A DNA stretch of 17,705 nucleotides, taken from NCBI GenBank assembly GCA_938041695.1, contig CALISI010000050.1, forward strand, positions 1-17,705, read 5' to 3'. The position numbers and the translations under genes were made by a program. The notes under the pieces were generated by a model that ran no database searches, was not told the DNA's origin, and was given only the letters and a program-made list of their open reading frames with translations. Origin of the DNA: an uncultured Actinomyces sp. GTDB taxonomy: Bacteria; Actinomycetota; Actinomycetes; Actinomycetales; Actinomycetaceae. Positions 6,315 through 14,137 of the stretch are shown one piece after another (the first letter of the stretch is position 1; each line of letters starts with the position of its first letter).

Positions 6315-7337
6315 TCAGTCCTTGCGGATCGACAGCGATTCGACGCGGTGGTCGGCGCCCTTCGTGAAGATGAGGGTCGCGCGCTCACGGGTGGGGCGAA
6401 TGTTTTCGCGCAAGTTCGGCAGGTTGATCGCGCTCCACACGACGTGCGCGGTGGAGACGGCCTCGTCGTCCGTCAGGGACGCGTAGGTCTTGAAGTAGGA
6501 GTCCTCGCGGGAGAACGCGGTCGCTCGCAGCTTGAGGAAACGGTCCACGTACCACTGTTCAATGAACGTCTCGTCGGCGTCGACGTAGATGGAGAAGTCG
6601 AAGTAGTCCGAGACGGCCACCGACACGGAGCCGGGCGCCGAGCGCGGCGGCTGGAGCACGTTGAGGCCCTCGACGATGAGGATGTCGGGTCGATCCACGT
6701 CGATGAAGGCGTCGGGCACGATGTCGTAGGTGACGTGGGAGTACACGGGGGCTTTGGAATGCGGGTTGCCTGCCTTGACCGACGCCAGGAACGAGATGAG
6801 GGCCGTGCGGTCGTAGGACTCGGGGAAGCCCTTGCGTGCGATGAGGGATCGTTCCTGCAGGATCCGGTTCGGGTAGAGGAACCCGTCGGTCGTCACGAGG
6901 TCCACGCGCGGGGTGGAATCCCAGCGCGAGAGCAGTAGCTGGAGCAGGCGCGCGACCGTCGACTTGCCGACGGCGACCGAACCGGCGATGCCGATGACGA
7001 AGGGGGTCGAGTGGGCCTCGGACTCGCCGAGGAACGCGTGTCGCTCGGCGGCGGTGCGGCGGCGACCATCGATGTAGAGCTGCAGCAGCGCGCTCAGGGG
7101 ACGGTAAATCGTGTCGACCTCGGTCATGTCGATGGGATCGCCCAGCGATGCGATGCGGTCGATGTCCTCCTGGGTGAGCGGCAGGGGAGTGCGATCAGCG
7201 AGGCTGTCCCACTCGCTGCGATCAAAACGCGCGTAGGGGTTGGGCGCGCCGCGCCTAGAGGCCTGCGTGTGCTCGTTGGACGAGGCGTTCGGCGAGGCCG
7301 GAGATGGGTCGGTCGAGGGGCTCTCGGTGGTGCTCAC
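6315..7337 (-). CDS. coaA: Pantothenate kinase, type I
   Basis: CoaA phosphorylates pantothenate to 4'-phosphopantothenate with ATP, the first and usually controlling step of coenzyme A synthesis, in the cytoplasm. The 340-residue product is a type I (bacterial, P-loop) enzyme: IYRPLSALLQLYI (77-89), the Walker A loop GSVAVGKS (119-126), LVTTDGFLYPN, KGFPESYD, APVYSHVTYDIVPD, ILIVEGLNVLQ, DFSIYVDA and a C-terminal PTRERATLI with TKGADHRVE. About 33 Ser/Pro/Thr-rich residues precede the family start (YARFDRSEWD). The GTG at 7337 is chosen as the last start before this tail; it has no good Shine-Dalgarno site but has a -10-like CACAAT six bases away, which would give a leaderless message. The gene diverges from glmS across 106 bases. 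Confidence 0.95.
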   Translation of the reverse strand: MSTTESPSTDPSPASPNASSNEHTQASRRGAPNPYARFDRSEWDSLADRTPLPLTQEDIDRIASLGDPIDMTEVDTIYRPLSALLQLYIDGRRRTAAERHAFLGESEAHSTPFVIGIAGSVAVGKSTVARLLQLLLSRWDSTPRVDLVTTDGFLYPNRILQERSLIARKGFPESYDRTALISFLASVKAGNPHSKAPVYSHVTYDIVPDAFIDVDRPDILIVEGLNVLQPPRSAPGSVSVAVSDYFDFSIYVDADETFIEQWYVDRFLKLRATAFSREDSYFKTYASLTDDEAVSTAHVVWSAINLPNLRENIRPTRERATLIFTKGADHRVESLSIRKD

Positions 7338-7349
7338 GACCCCATTGTG
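7338..7349 (-). promoter_or_regulatory. Candidate leaderless promoter for coaA
   Basis: On the minus strand CACAAT (7349-7344) is followed by exactly six bases (GGGGTC) and the GTG start. Positions 2 and 6 of the hexamer match the most conserved bases of a -10 box. No -35 is recognisable, so the support is modest. Confidence 0.3.
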
Positions 7350-7427
7350 CCCCACATGCAGATGCCAGCGCGCACTCAGTTCGCGGCGTGAAGCGACACA
7401 CGTTACCGGCCGGGCGAGGGGTGGGTG

Positions 7428-7436
7428 TGCTGGAAT
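7428..7436 (+). promoter_or_regulatory. Possible extended -10 for glmS
   Basis: TGC-TGGAAT ends seven bases before the glmS ATG, where there is no clear Shine-Dalgarno site. The second base is G rather than A, so this is the weakest member of the start-proximal hexamers noted in this window. Confidence 0.22.
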
Positions 7437-7443
7437 GGGTGGT

Positions 7444-9357
7444 ATGTGCGGAATTGTTGGACATATTGCATGCAAGGCGTCCCAGCGTAGCCGCGAGGTT
7501 GTCCTCGGTGGCCTGGCGCGCCTCGAATATCGCGGATACGACTCGGCGGGCATCGCCCTGACCTCGAACAACGGCCTCTACGTGCGCCGCGCGGTCGGCA
7601 AGCTCGTCAACCTCGTCGAAGAAGTTGACGCGGACGCCCCCGCCGACGCCATGGCCGGTATCGGGCATACCCGTTGGGCCACCCACGGACGCCCGACGGT
7701 CGCGAACGCCCATCCCCATACCAGCCCGGACGGGCGCTTCGCCCTCGTCCACAACGGCATCATTGAGAACGCGGACGTCCTGCGCGCCGCCCTCATCGCC
7801 GACGGCGAGACCTTCGCTTCCGAGACCGACACCGAGGTGGTCGTCCACCTGCTGGCACGCGCCTACGACGAGGCCGAGGCGGCCTCGTACACCGGCGGAG
7901 TCGCCGCACTGACGGGTGCGGACGAGGAGGTGGCGCGCCGCCTCGTCGTCGCGATGCGCGCGGTGACCGCGCAGCTGCACGGCACCTTCACGCTGCTGGT
8001 GGTGAGTACGCAGTCTCCGAACGTCATCGTCGCGGCCCGCCGTTCCTCCCCGCTGGTCATCGGCCTGGGCGAGGGTGAGAACTTCCTCGGCTCCGACGTC
8101 CTGGCCTTCGTCGAACACACGAATCGCGCGCTCGAGGTCGGCCAGGACGAGGTCGCGGTCGTCTCCGCGACCGGAGTGACCGTCATCGACCCCAGCGGAA
8201 ACCCCGTCGAGCGCGAGCCATACGAGGTTGATTTCTCCTCCGATCGCGCCACCAAGAACGGCTGGCCGACCTTCATGGAGAAGGAAATCCACGAGCAGCC
8301 CGAAGCCGTGGAGGCCACGCTGGCCGATCGCATCGACTCTCACGGCCACCTGGCCCTCGACGAGGTGCGCATCCCCGAGCACGTCCTGCGTTCCGTCGAC
8401 AAGGTCATCATGATTGGCTGCGGCACCGCCTCCTACGCCGGCCAGGTCGCCCGCTACGCGATCGAGCACTGGTGCCGCATCCCCGTCGAGGTCGAGCTCT
8501 CCAGCGAGTTCCGCTACCGCGACCCGGTGGTGGGCGAAAAGACCCTGGTTGTCGCCATCTCCCAGAGCGGCGAGACCATGGACACCATCCAGGCGATCCG
8601 CCACGCCCGCGAGCAGGGCGCGAAGGTCGTTGCCATCGTGAACACACCCGGATCGACGATCTCGCGCGAGTCCGACGCCGTGATCCTCACCCACGCGGGC
8701 CCCGAGATCGCGGTCGCCTCCACGAAGGCGTTCACCGCGCAGGTCACCGCCTGCTACATCCTGGGCCTGTACCTGGCGCAGGTGCGCGGCAACAAGTACG
8801 CCGACGAGATCGCCGACTACATGGACAAGCTCGCGCGCGTCCCGCAGGCCATCGCGAAGGTCCTGGAAAACGGCGAGACGGTCCGCCAGTTTGCCCGCAC
8901 GATGCAGGACGCGACGTCGGTCATCTACCTGGGGCGCCACGTCGGCTTCCCTGTCGCGCTCGAGGGTGCGCTCAAGCTCAAGGAAATCTGCTACATCCAC
9001 GCCGAGGGTTTCGCTGCCGGCGAGCTCAAACACGGCCCGATTGCGCTCGTGGACGAGGGCCAGCCGGTCATCGTCATCGTGCCGACCCCGCGCCGCCCCG
9101 AGCTGCACGGCAAGGTCCTGGCCAACATCGCCGAGGTCCGCGCCCGTGGCGCCCGCACGATCGTTGTCGCCGAGGAGGGGGACTCCTCCGTCGACGAGTT
9201 CGCCGAGGTCGTCTTCCGCGTGCCCCCCGTGCCGACCCTGTACGCACCGCTCCTGACCGTCGTGCCGCTGCAGATTTTCGCCTGTGAGCTCGCCTCCGTC
9301 AAGGGGTTGGACGTCGACCAGCCGCGCAACCTGGCCAAGTCCGTGACGGTGGAGTGA
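7444..9357 (+). CDS. glmS: Glutamine-fructose-6-phosphate aminotransferase (isomerizing)
   Basis: GlmS makes glucosamine-6-phosphate from fructose-6-phosphate and glutamine, the first committed step of amino-sugar synthesis and the partner of GlmM at 1198. The 637-residue protein begins MCGIVGHI; Cys2 becomes the N-terminal nucleophile after Met removal. The glutaminase domain shows EYRGYDSAGIAL, HTRWATHGRP (75-84) and NGIIENAD (104-111). Two SIS sugar-binding domains follow: GCGTASYAGQ (326-335), SQSGETMDT (373-381) and STKAF (426-430), then the C-terminal DQPRNLAKSVTVE. It is longer than the 609-residue E. coli enzyme, mainly through an Ala/Glu-rich insert near 142-168 that actinobacterial homologues share. 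The start is fixed by the required Met-Cys. I see no glmS ribozyme upstream. A hairpin terminator follows. Confidence 0.97.
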   Translation: MCGIVGHIACKASQRSREVVLGGLARLEYRGYDSAGIALTSNNGLYVRRAVGKLVNLVEEVDADAPADAMAGIGHTRWATHGRPTVANAHPHTSPDGRFALVHNGIIENADVLRAALIADGETFASETDTEVVVHLLARAYDEAEAASYTGGVAALTGADEEVARRLVVAMRAVTAQLHGTFTLLVVSTQSPNVIVAARRSSPLVIGLGEGENFLGSDVLAFVEHTNRALEVGQDEVAVVSATGVTVIDPSGNPVEREPYEVDFSSDRATKNGWPTFMEKEIHEQPEAVEATLADRIDSHGHLALDEVRIPEHVLRSVDKVIMIGCGTASYAGQVARYAIEHWCRIPVEVELSSEFRYRDPVVGEKTLVVAISQSGETMDTIQAIRHAREQGAKVVAIVNTPGSTISRESDAVILTHAGPEIAVASTKAFTAQVTACYILGLYLAQVRGNKYADEIADYMDKLARVPQAIAKVLENGETVRQFARTMQDATSVIYLGRHVGFPVALEGALKLKEICYIHAEGFAAGELKHGPIALVDEGQPVIVIVPTPRRPELHGKVLANIAEVRARGARTIVVAEEGDSSVDEFAEVVFRVPPVPTLYAPLLTVVPLQIFACELASVKGLDVDQPRNLAKSVTVE

Positions 9358-9391
9358 TCCACCGGCGCGGGGCTAGCGCCCCGTGAACGCT

Positions 9392-9427
9392 CACGGGCCT
9401 CGTTCCTCATATGGGACGAGGCCCGTG
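9392..9427 (+). terminator. Terminator after glmS
   Basis: A 15-bp stem with one G-T pair joins 9392-9406 (CACGGGCCTCGTTCC) and 9413-9427 (GGGACGAGGCCCGTG) over a 6-base loop, 34 bases after the glmS stop. No T-run follows, as is common in high-GC actinobacteria. Confidence 0.75.
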
Positions 9428-9508
9428 TCGCGTTCGCGGACCGGCGTCGATAGAGGCGTCGGATAGAAGCGTGTCCGGGTGTGCTGCGTCATCGAATGTC
9501 TCGCAAAG

Positions 9509-9567
9509 CGTGAATGCGTTCACGATAGCCCTGTGAAACAGTAGCCAAAACGGCTCATGTGAATGCG
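9509..9567. promoter_or_regulatory. Cluster of operator-like repeats upstream of the sugar-transporter gene
   Basis: The gene-free stretch 9428-9687 holds a dyad CGTGAATGCGTTCACG (9509-9524, six-base arms around TGCG). GTGAATGCG recurs as a direct repeat at 9559-9567, 49 bases on. Between them are two small dyads, CTGT-GAA-ACAG (9531-9541) and AGCC-AAAAC-GGCT (9543-9555). Behind them is a G-rich tract (9569-9585). Such a cluster suggests regulated expression of the transporter gene at 9688, by a LacI/GntR-like factor for example, but no regulator is encoded nearby and the site owner is unknown. A possible -10, TAGCGT, lies at 9590-9595. Confidence 0.35.
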
Positions 9568-9687
9568 AGGGCGGGGGGAGGGGGGCGACTAGCGTGGAAG
9601 ACGCAGCGGAACTCCGCCGCATCCAACAACGCAAGCAAGCCCCGGCCTCGTGTCGCGACGGCCGCAATCACCCCAGGAGGTGTGCAC

Positions 9688-10326
9688 ATGACCCTGTCCA
9701 CGATCCTTATCGGAATCCTGCCCTCCGTCTTCTTCGGCGTCGCTACGACGCTGATGGGAAAGACCGGCGGATCAGACCGCCAGCGAGTCATGGGCGCAGT
9801 CCTCGGCGGCCTGCTCATGGCCGCAGTCGCCACCCCCTTCCTGCACCCCGCGTGGACGCCGCTGAACCTGGGCGTCTCTTTCCTGACCGGCCTGCTCCTC
9901 GGCGTCGGCGTGTGCGATCAGCTGCGCTCCTACTCGGTCCTGGGCATGAGCCGCACGATGCCGCTGTCCACCGGCGGCCAGTTGGTCCTCATGTCCCTGG
10001 CGGGCATCGCGATCTTCGGCGAGTGGCTCCACGGCGGCGTGGCCCCCGAGGACTCGCTGCGTCACCGCCGCATGTTCCCCTCGATTTTTAACGGCGTCCT
10101 GTGGGGTACCGCCATCCTGCTGCTCCAGCTCAACTCCAACAACCTGGGCGCGGGCACGGGCTTTACCCTCTCCCAGCTGGGAATCCTCATCTCCACGCCG
10201 CTGGGCATCCTGTGGCTCCACGAGACCCGCACGCGCAAGGAACTGCGCTGGACCATCATCGGCGTCGCCCTCGTCATCGTGGGCGCGGTCCTCGCGGGGG
10301 TCGCCAAGACCCTCGACGTCGCCTGA
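9688..10326 (+). CDS. GRP-type (GlcU/RbsU-like) sugar transporter, shortened in the middle
   Basis: The product resembles the glucose/ribose uptake family (GRP; B. subtilis GlcU), proton-linked sugar permeases of the drug/metabolite transporter superfamily in the cytoplasmic membrane. Residues 1-113 follow the N-terminal half of GlcU (LPSVFFG near 11, GMSRTMPLSTGGQLV at 86-100, FGEW at 110-113), and 134-212 follow its C-terminal end (FNGVLWG, GTGFTLSQLGILIST, VAKTL). The total is only 212 residues against about 285-290 in GlcU; some 80-90 residues holding about three membrane helices between Trp113 and Phe134 are absent, leaving about seven helices. The frame is intact. The ATG at 9688 has AGGAGG (9675-9680) seven bases upstream, the best ribosome-binding site in the window. 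It is a single-gene unit with a strong terminator. It may be a degraded or a compact permease. Confidence 0.75.
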   Translation: MTLSTILIGILPSVFFGVATTLMGKTGGSDRQRVMGAVLGGLLMAAVATPFLHPAWTPLNLGVSFLTGLLLGVGVCDQLRSYSVLGMSRTMPLSTGGQLVLMSLAGIAIFGEWLHGGVAPEDSLRHRRMFPSIFNGVLWGTAILLLQLNSNNLGAGTGFTLSQLGILISTPLGILWLHETRTRKELRWTIIGVALVIVGAVLAGVAKTLDVA

Positions 10327-10353
10327 GCGGCGCGGCGACTATCTGAACATCTG

Positions 10354-10383
10354 ACGGCGGCGGGGCGTGTGCCTCGCCGCCGT
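10354..10383 (+). terminator. Intrinsic terminator after the sugar-transporter gene
   Basis: ACGGCGGCGGGGC (10354-10366) pairs with GCCTCGCCGCCGT (10371-10383), 13 bp with one G-T pair and a GTGT loop. It is followed by GTTTGTTAG, a fair T-rich tail. It separates the transporter gene from nnr. Confidence 0.8.
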
Positions 10384-10437
10384 GTTTGTTAGCCTCTTCC
10401 CCCTCACCCGCTGCCCTGCGAGGGCCGGCACGTGTGG

Positions 10438-10443
10438 GAGAAT
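10438..10443 (+). promoter_or_regulatory. Candidate leaderless promoter (-10) for nnr
   Basis: GAGAAT is followed by exactly six bases (GACCCC) and the ATG at 10450. If used, transcription would start at or next to the start codon. GGGAG (10436-10440), nine bases before the ATG, could instead serve as a Shine-Dalgarno site in a longer message, so both readings remain open. Confidence 0.35.
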
Positions 10444-10449
10444 GACCCC

Positions 10450-12222
10450 ATGTTGATTCTGGACGGTCGTGCCCTGTCTTTCGCTGAGGCACGAGACATT
10501 GAACGTCAGCACGTGGAAGCCGCCGCGGCGGAAGGGGACCCCGACCGCTACATGCGCCAGGTCGCCGAGAAGGTCGCCGATCGTGTCCGCTACCTGTCCG
10601 ACCCTCTCGCGTGGCTGTGGAATATACCGGAGGCGGCCGCCATCTCCAGGCTGCGAGACGACCTCGGCCTTGACGAGGCGGCGGCCCGCATCGAAGACTT
10701 GGAAACCTGCGTGGTCGCTTTCGTTGGCGGAGGCGACAACGGCGGTGATGCCCTGTACGCGTGCGCGCTGCTGGCGGAGCAGGGGATGGTTGTCACAGCA
10801 TTTCTGCTCAAGCCCACGTGTCATGCGCGCGGCCTGGCTGCGGCTCGAGAAGCGGGCGTCGGCATCGTGGAACTGGGCGGTCGCTCCCTGCGCTCCATCG
10901 AAGGAACACCCGAGTGGGGCACCATCTGCGGTGCGCGCCTGTGGATCGACGGAATCGTGGGCATCGGTTCACGCGGGCCCCTCGCGGGCGAACTCGCGGA
11001 TACGGTGACGTGCCTGAACGACGCGATGCGCGCGCACCCGAAGAAAGTGATTGCCATCGATGTGCCGTCGGGCCTCACCGATGACGATGGCGCGGTCCGT
11101 GGTCCGATTCTGCGGGCCACGCACACCCTCGCGGTTGGTACCTACAAGCGCGCACAGATCCTGCCACCCGCCGTCGAATACTCCGGCGAGGTGAGGCTCA
11201 TGCGAATGTATTGGAGCGAGGTGTCCACGAGCACGCGTCCCGACGCTGACGGAACGATCGGCGCAGGCGACATCTACTACTACGACGATGAATATCGCGC
11301 CCACTGCGCCGTGCCGGTTCCCGCATTCTCGGACGACAAGTACGCGCGCGGCGTTGTTGGCCTCGTTGCCGGCTCCGACACCTATCCGGGCGCGGGTATT
11401 CTCGCCACGCGCGGGGCACTCGCTGCGGGCGTGGGTATGGTGCGCCTCAACTCGACGAGGCGCGTCCAGGACCTCGTGCTGGCCGACCAGCCGGGCGTCG
11501 TCATGGTCGGGGGACGCATTCAGGCGGCACTTATCGGGCCCGGCCTGGACGAGGAGCGCCGCGAGGACGCGCTCGAACTCGCCCAGTTCTGCGGACAGTC
11601 CGGCATGCCGCTCGTCATCGACGCGTGGGCGCTCGACCTCGTCCCCGAGCTTCTCGGCTCGCTCGCCCCCGACGCCACCGTGCTCACCCCGCACTACGGC
11701 GAGGCAGCGCGCCTGCTGAGCGCGCTCGGAACACCGATCACGAAGCGCGAGGTCGCGGCCTCCCCCCTGCGCTATGCTCGTGCCCTCCACGAGGCCACGG
11801 GCTGCCATATTGTCCTCAAGGGCCCCGTGACGATCGTCTACTCGTTCGAATACGTCGCCGTCGACGTGGAGGAAAACTCCGCTACCGGCCTCGACGAAAC
11901 CGACAGTGGCGCGGACACGCGCCCCGAGCTCACGCGCGTCTACGAACCCACGGTCAGCGCGACAAGCACGTCCTGGGCCGGCATCGCAGGCAACGGTGAC
12001 GTCCTGGCAGGTTTCATCGCCGGAATCCTGGCGCGCGCCAGTGCACGAGGAGGCGCTGGCTCTCGCTCGCAGTGCGTGACCTCGGCGCGCCTATCGGCCG
12101 CCGTGTGTCTGCACGCCCGCGCGGCCCACGCTGCCGCGAATCGACACGACGGCGGCGCCCCCATTCAGGCCAGCGACATTGTGGCCGCGATTCCCGCCGT
12201 CCTGGCCGACCGCAGGCCGTAA
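10450..12222 (+). CDS. nnr: Bifunctional NAD(P)H-hydrate repair enzyme Nnr (epimerase + ADP/ATP-dependent dehydratase)
   Basis: Nnr repairs hydrated NADH and NADPH: the N-terminal YjeF-type domain epimerises the R and S hydrates and the C-terminal ribokinase-like domain dehydrates the S form using ADP (or ATP). The product has 590 residues. The epimerase half shows VGGGDNGGDALYA (92-104), WIDGIVGIGSRGPL with Asp168, and IDVPSGL (203-209). The dehydratase half shows DDKYARG (295-301), YPGAG (312-316), GPGL (363-366), LTPHYGE (412-418), HIVLKGP and the nucleotide-binding GNGDVLAG (514-521), where Asn515 replaces the more usual Thr/Ser/Met. Two unusual stretches are a long helical segment at 33-87 and an acidic, Thr/Ser-rich insert at about 470-505 before the catalytic loop. 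The ATG at 10450 is preferred over an upstream GTG at 10432. alr follows after 63 bases. Confidence 0.93.
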   Translation: MLILDGRALSFAEARDIERQHVEAAAAEGDPDRYMRQVAEKVADRVRYLSDPLAWLWNIPEAAAISRLRDDLGLDEAAARIEDLETCVVAFVGGGDNGGDALYACALLAEQGMVVTAFLLKPTCHARGLAAAREAGVGIVELGGRSLRSIEGTPEWGTICGARLWIDGIVGIGSRGPLAGELADTVTCLNDAMRAHPKKVIAIDVPSGLTDDDGAVRGPILRATHTLAVGTYKRAQILPPAVEYSGEVRLMRMYWSEVSTSTRPDADGTIGAGDIYYYDDEYRAHCAVPVPAFSDDKYARGVVGLVAGSDTYPGAGILATRGALAAGVGMVRLNSTRRVQDLVLADQPGVVMVGGRIQAALIGPGLDEERREDALELAQFCGQSGMPLVIDAWALDLVPELLGSLAPDATVLTPHYGEAARLLSALGTPITKREVAASPLRYARALHEATGCHIVLKGPVTIVYSFEYVAVDVEENSATGLDETDSGADTRPELTRVYEPTVSATSTSWAGIAGNGDVLAGFIAGILARASARGGAGSRSQCVTSARLSAAVCLHARAAHAAANRHDGGAPIQASDIVAAIPAVLADRRP

Positions 12223-12270
12223 CGCGTCAGATGCCGCTAGCTTCCGTGGCGCTGCGCGGTCTCTCTCGCG

Positions 12271-12279
12271 TGAGATACT
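12271..12279 (+). promoter_or_regulatory. Extended -10 promoter placing alr as a leaderless message
   Basis: TGA-GATACT is an extended -10 (TGn motif plus hexamer). It is followed by six bases (AGGGGA) and the GTG at 12286, so the expected transcription start coincides with the start codon. The purine run abuts the GTG and is too close to act as a Shine-Dalgarno site, which supports the leaderless reading. No -35 is seen, as is usual for extended -10 promoters. Confidence 0.5.
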
Positions 12280-12285
12280 AGGGGA

Positions 12286-13560
12286 GTGACTGTCACAGAC
12301 ATTCAAAGCGACGGACGGGGATACCCGTCGAGCGCGGTCGTCGACCTGGCCGCCATCAAGCACAACCTGAGTGTCCTGCGGGCCGCAGCCCCGGACACGC
12401 TCCAGCTCGCCACCGTCAAGGCGAACGCCTACGGGCACGGGCTCGTCCCCGTCGCGCTCGCGGCGCTCGAGGGAGGCGCCGATTGGCTGGGCGTCGCCCA
12501 GCTGGCCGAGGCTTTCGCGCTGCGCCGAGGCCTCGATGAGGCCGGCATTGCCCGTGCGGACGCGCCCGTTCTCGCATGGATTTCCACCTCCTCCTCCGAC
12601 TTCGCCGCCGCGATCGAGGCCGACATCGACCTGTCCGTGTCGTGGACGTGGGTCCTCGCCGACATCTGCGCCGCCGCGCGAGCGGTCGGCCGCCCCGCCC
12701 GCGTCCACGTCAAGATCGACACCGGCATGTCCCGCGCCGGCTCCACCCTGGCCGACCTGCCCGCCCTGGCCTCGGCCCTGCGCATGGCCGCAGATGACGG
12801 CCTCGTCGACATTGTGGGTGCGTGGAGCCACATGTCGCGCGCCGACGATCCCAGCGAAGAGGGCAACGCCTCGACCGCGAACCACGTGCGCATCTTCGAG
12901 GAGGGTCTGGCGATCCTCGCCGACGCCGGCATCACCCCGCGCATCCGTCACCTCTCCGCCACGTCGGGCATCCTGTGGCATCCCGAAGCCCACTACGACA
13001 TGGTCCGCGTCGGCATCGGCCTGTACGGCCTGAGCCCGGACCCCGCGGTCGCCACTGCCGACGAACTTGGCCTTATCCCCGCCCTCGAGCTGCGCGCCCC
13101 GCTGACCTCCGTCAAGGTCATCGAAGAGGGAACCCCCGCCTCGTACGGGGGAACCTGGGTCGCGCCCACTCGCCGCTGGATCGGCCTCGTGCCCCTCGGC
13201 TACGGCGACGGCATCTTCCGCGCGGCCTCCAATAAGGCCCGCGTCGTCGTCCGCACCGAGGCCGGCCTCCTCAATGCGCCGCTCGTCGGACGCGTGTGCA
13301 TGGACCAATTCATGGTCGACCTCGGTCCCGCCGAGGGAGAGCCCGGAACCCCGACTGCGCGCAGCGGGAAAGCGCCCGCAGCCCCGGGCGACACCGCCGT
13401 CCTGTTTGGCGCGGGTGCGCTCGGCGAACCCCTGGCCGACGAATGGGCCGACGCGGCCTCTACCATCAACTACGAGATCGTCACCAACCTGGGCGCCCAC
13501 ATTCCGCGCGCCTACCGGGACGACACAGCGCACACGCAGGAGAAGAACACACATGAGTGA
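12286..13560 (+). CDS. alr: Alanine racemase
   Basis: Alr interconverts L- and D-alanine with pyridoxal phosphate and so supplies D-alanine for peptidoglycan. The 424-residue product has the fold-type III PLP barrel with the cofactor lysine Lys45 in VKANAYGHG (44-52), then KIDTGMSRAG (143-152), HLSATSGIL, and RVGIGLYG (241-248). The C-terminal beta domain carries the second catalytic base Tyr287 in SYGGTW, GYGDG (305-309), and GRVCMDQFMVD with Cys338-Met339-Asp340. A Pro/Gly/Ala-rich loop at about 348-370 lengthens the C-terminal domain. The GTG at 12286 is the only start that keeps the N-terminal strand intact. The end overlaps tsaE by eight bases, pointing to translational coupling and a shared alr-tsaE-tsaB-rimI transcript. 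Confidence 0.96.
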   Translation: MTVTDIQSDGRGYPSSAVVDLAAIKHNLSVLRAAAPDTLQLATVKANAYGHGLVPVALAALEGGADWLGVAQLAEAFALRRGLDEAGIARADAPVLAWISTSSSDFAAAIEADIDLSVSWTWVLADICAAARAVGRPARVHVKIDTGMSRAGSTLADLPALASALRMAADDGLVDIVGAWSHMSRADDPSEEGNASTANHVRIFEEGLAILADAGITPRIRHLSATSGILWHPEAHYDMVRVGIGLYGLSPDPAVATADELGLIPALELRAPLTSVKVIEEGTPASYGGTWVAPTRRWIGLVPLGYGDGIFRAASNKARVVVRTEAGLLNAPLVGRVCMDQFMVDLGPAEGEPGTPTARSGKAPAAPGDTAVLFGAGALGEPLADEWADAASTINYEIVTNLGAHIPRAYRDDTAHTQEKNTHE

Positions 13561-14128
13561 CACAATCACCGCCACGTTCCAGGTGTCAACGAGCGACGCA
13601 GACCAGACGCGCTCGCTCGGCGAAGACCTCGGTCGGGTTCTCGCTGCCGGAGACCTCGTCATGCTCTCGGGCGGCCTCGGCGCGGGCAAGACCACCTTCA
13701 CCCAGGGCATCGGCATCGGCATGGGAGTGCGCGGGCGCGTCGCATCCCCGACCTTCATCGTCGCGCGCGTCCACCCCTCCCTGAGCGGCGGCCCCGACCT
13801 GATCCACGCCGACGCCTACCGCATCAAGGACCTCAGCGACCTCGAGACCCTCGACCTCGACTCATCCCTCGACGAGGCCGTCACCGTCGTCGAGTGGGGC
13901 GAAGGAAAAACCGAAGCCATGAGCAACGAACGCCTCTCCATCGAGGTGCGTCGCGCATCCGGTGGGCAGGCCGAAACCGAGGGCGACATCATCGACCTGG
14001 AGCACATGGACGACGGCACGCGCCTCATCGTCCTGCGTGCCCACGGTCACCGCTGGGACGGCGTGCTTGACGCCGTCGTCGCTGCCCACGGCGGTCGTCG
14101 CATCGACGAGCCCGACACCGACGAGTAG
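13553..14128 (+). CDS. tsaE: tRNA threonylcarbamoyladenosine biosynthesis ATPase TsaE
   Basis: TsaE is the small ATPase that works with TsaB and TsaD to place the threonylcarbamoyl group on A37 of ANN-decoding tRNAs (t6A). The 191-residue protein has the P-loop SGGLGAGKTT (39-48), SPTF (65-68), the Walker B-like HADAYR (85-90) and VVEWGE (112-117), which together define the family. It is some 35-40 residues longer than typical TsaE because of a loop near 135-150 and a tail after RLIVLRAHG. The ATG at 13553 is preceded at seven bases by AGGAGAAG (13538-13545), which lies inside the alr coding region, and the two genes overlap by eight bases. tsaB begins nine bases after its stop. Confidence 0.95.
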   Translation: MSDTITATFQVSTSDADQTRSLGEDLGRVLAAGDLVMLSGGLGAGKTTFTQGIGIGMGVRGRVASPTFIVARVHPSLSGGPDLIHADAYRIKDLSDLETLDLDSSLDEAVTVVEWGEGKTEAMSNERLSIEVRRASGGQAETEGDIIDLEHMDDGTRLIVLRAHGHRWDGVLDAVVAAHGGRRIDEPDTDE

Positions 14129-14131
14129 GAT
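14103..14131 (+). promoter_or_regulatory. Possible internal promoter for tsaB overlapping the tsaE stop codon
   Basis: TAGGAT (14126-14131) is a full TAnnnT -10 box whose first three bases are the tsaE stop codon. TCGACG (14103-14108), four of six matches to TTGACA, lies 17 bases upstream. Six bases separate the -10 from the GTG of tsaB, the leaderless spacing. The same bases include AGGA (14127-14130), seven bases before the GTG, so ordinary translation from a read-through message is an equal alternative. Confidence 0.35.
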
Positions 14132-14137
14132 CACACC

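Noticed and set aside
7338..7443. Possible glmS riboswitch/ribozyme
   Set aside because: The gap is only 106 bases, has none of the ribozyme core, and that RNA is known mainly from Firmicutes and related groups.
7255..9108. Long open frame (about 617 codons) antisense to glmS
   Set aside because: It mirrors the codon bias of glmS, has no family-like motifs and covers a certain gene; such shadows are common in GC-rich DNA. The same applies to long antisense frames over glmM (1171-2556), alr (12091-13758) and sdhA (16205-17695).
9569..9585. G-quadruplex candidate in the G-rich tract
   Set aside because: Only three separated G-runs (3, 6 and 6) are present; a three-layer quadruplex needs four runs, so only a weak two-layer form is possible.
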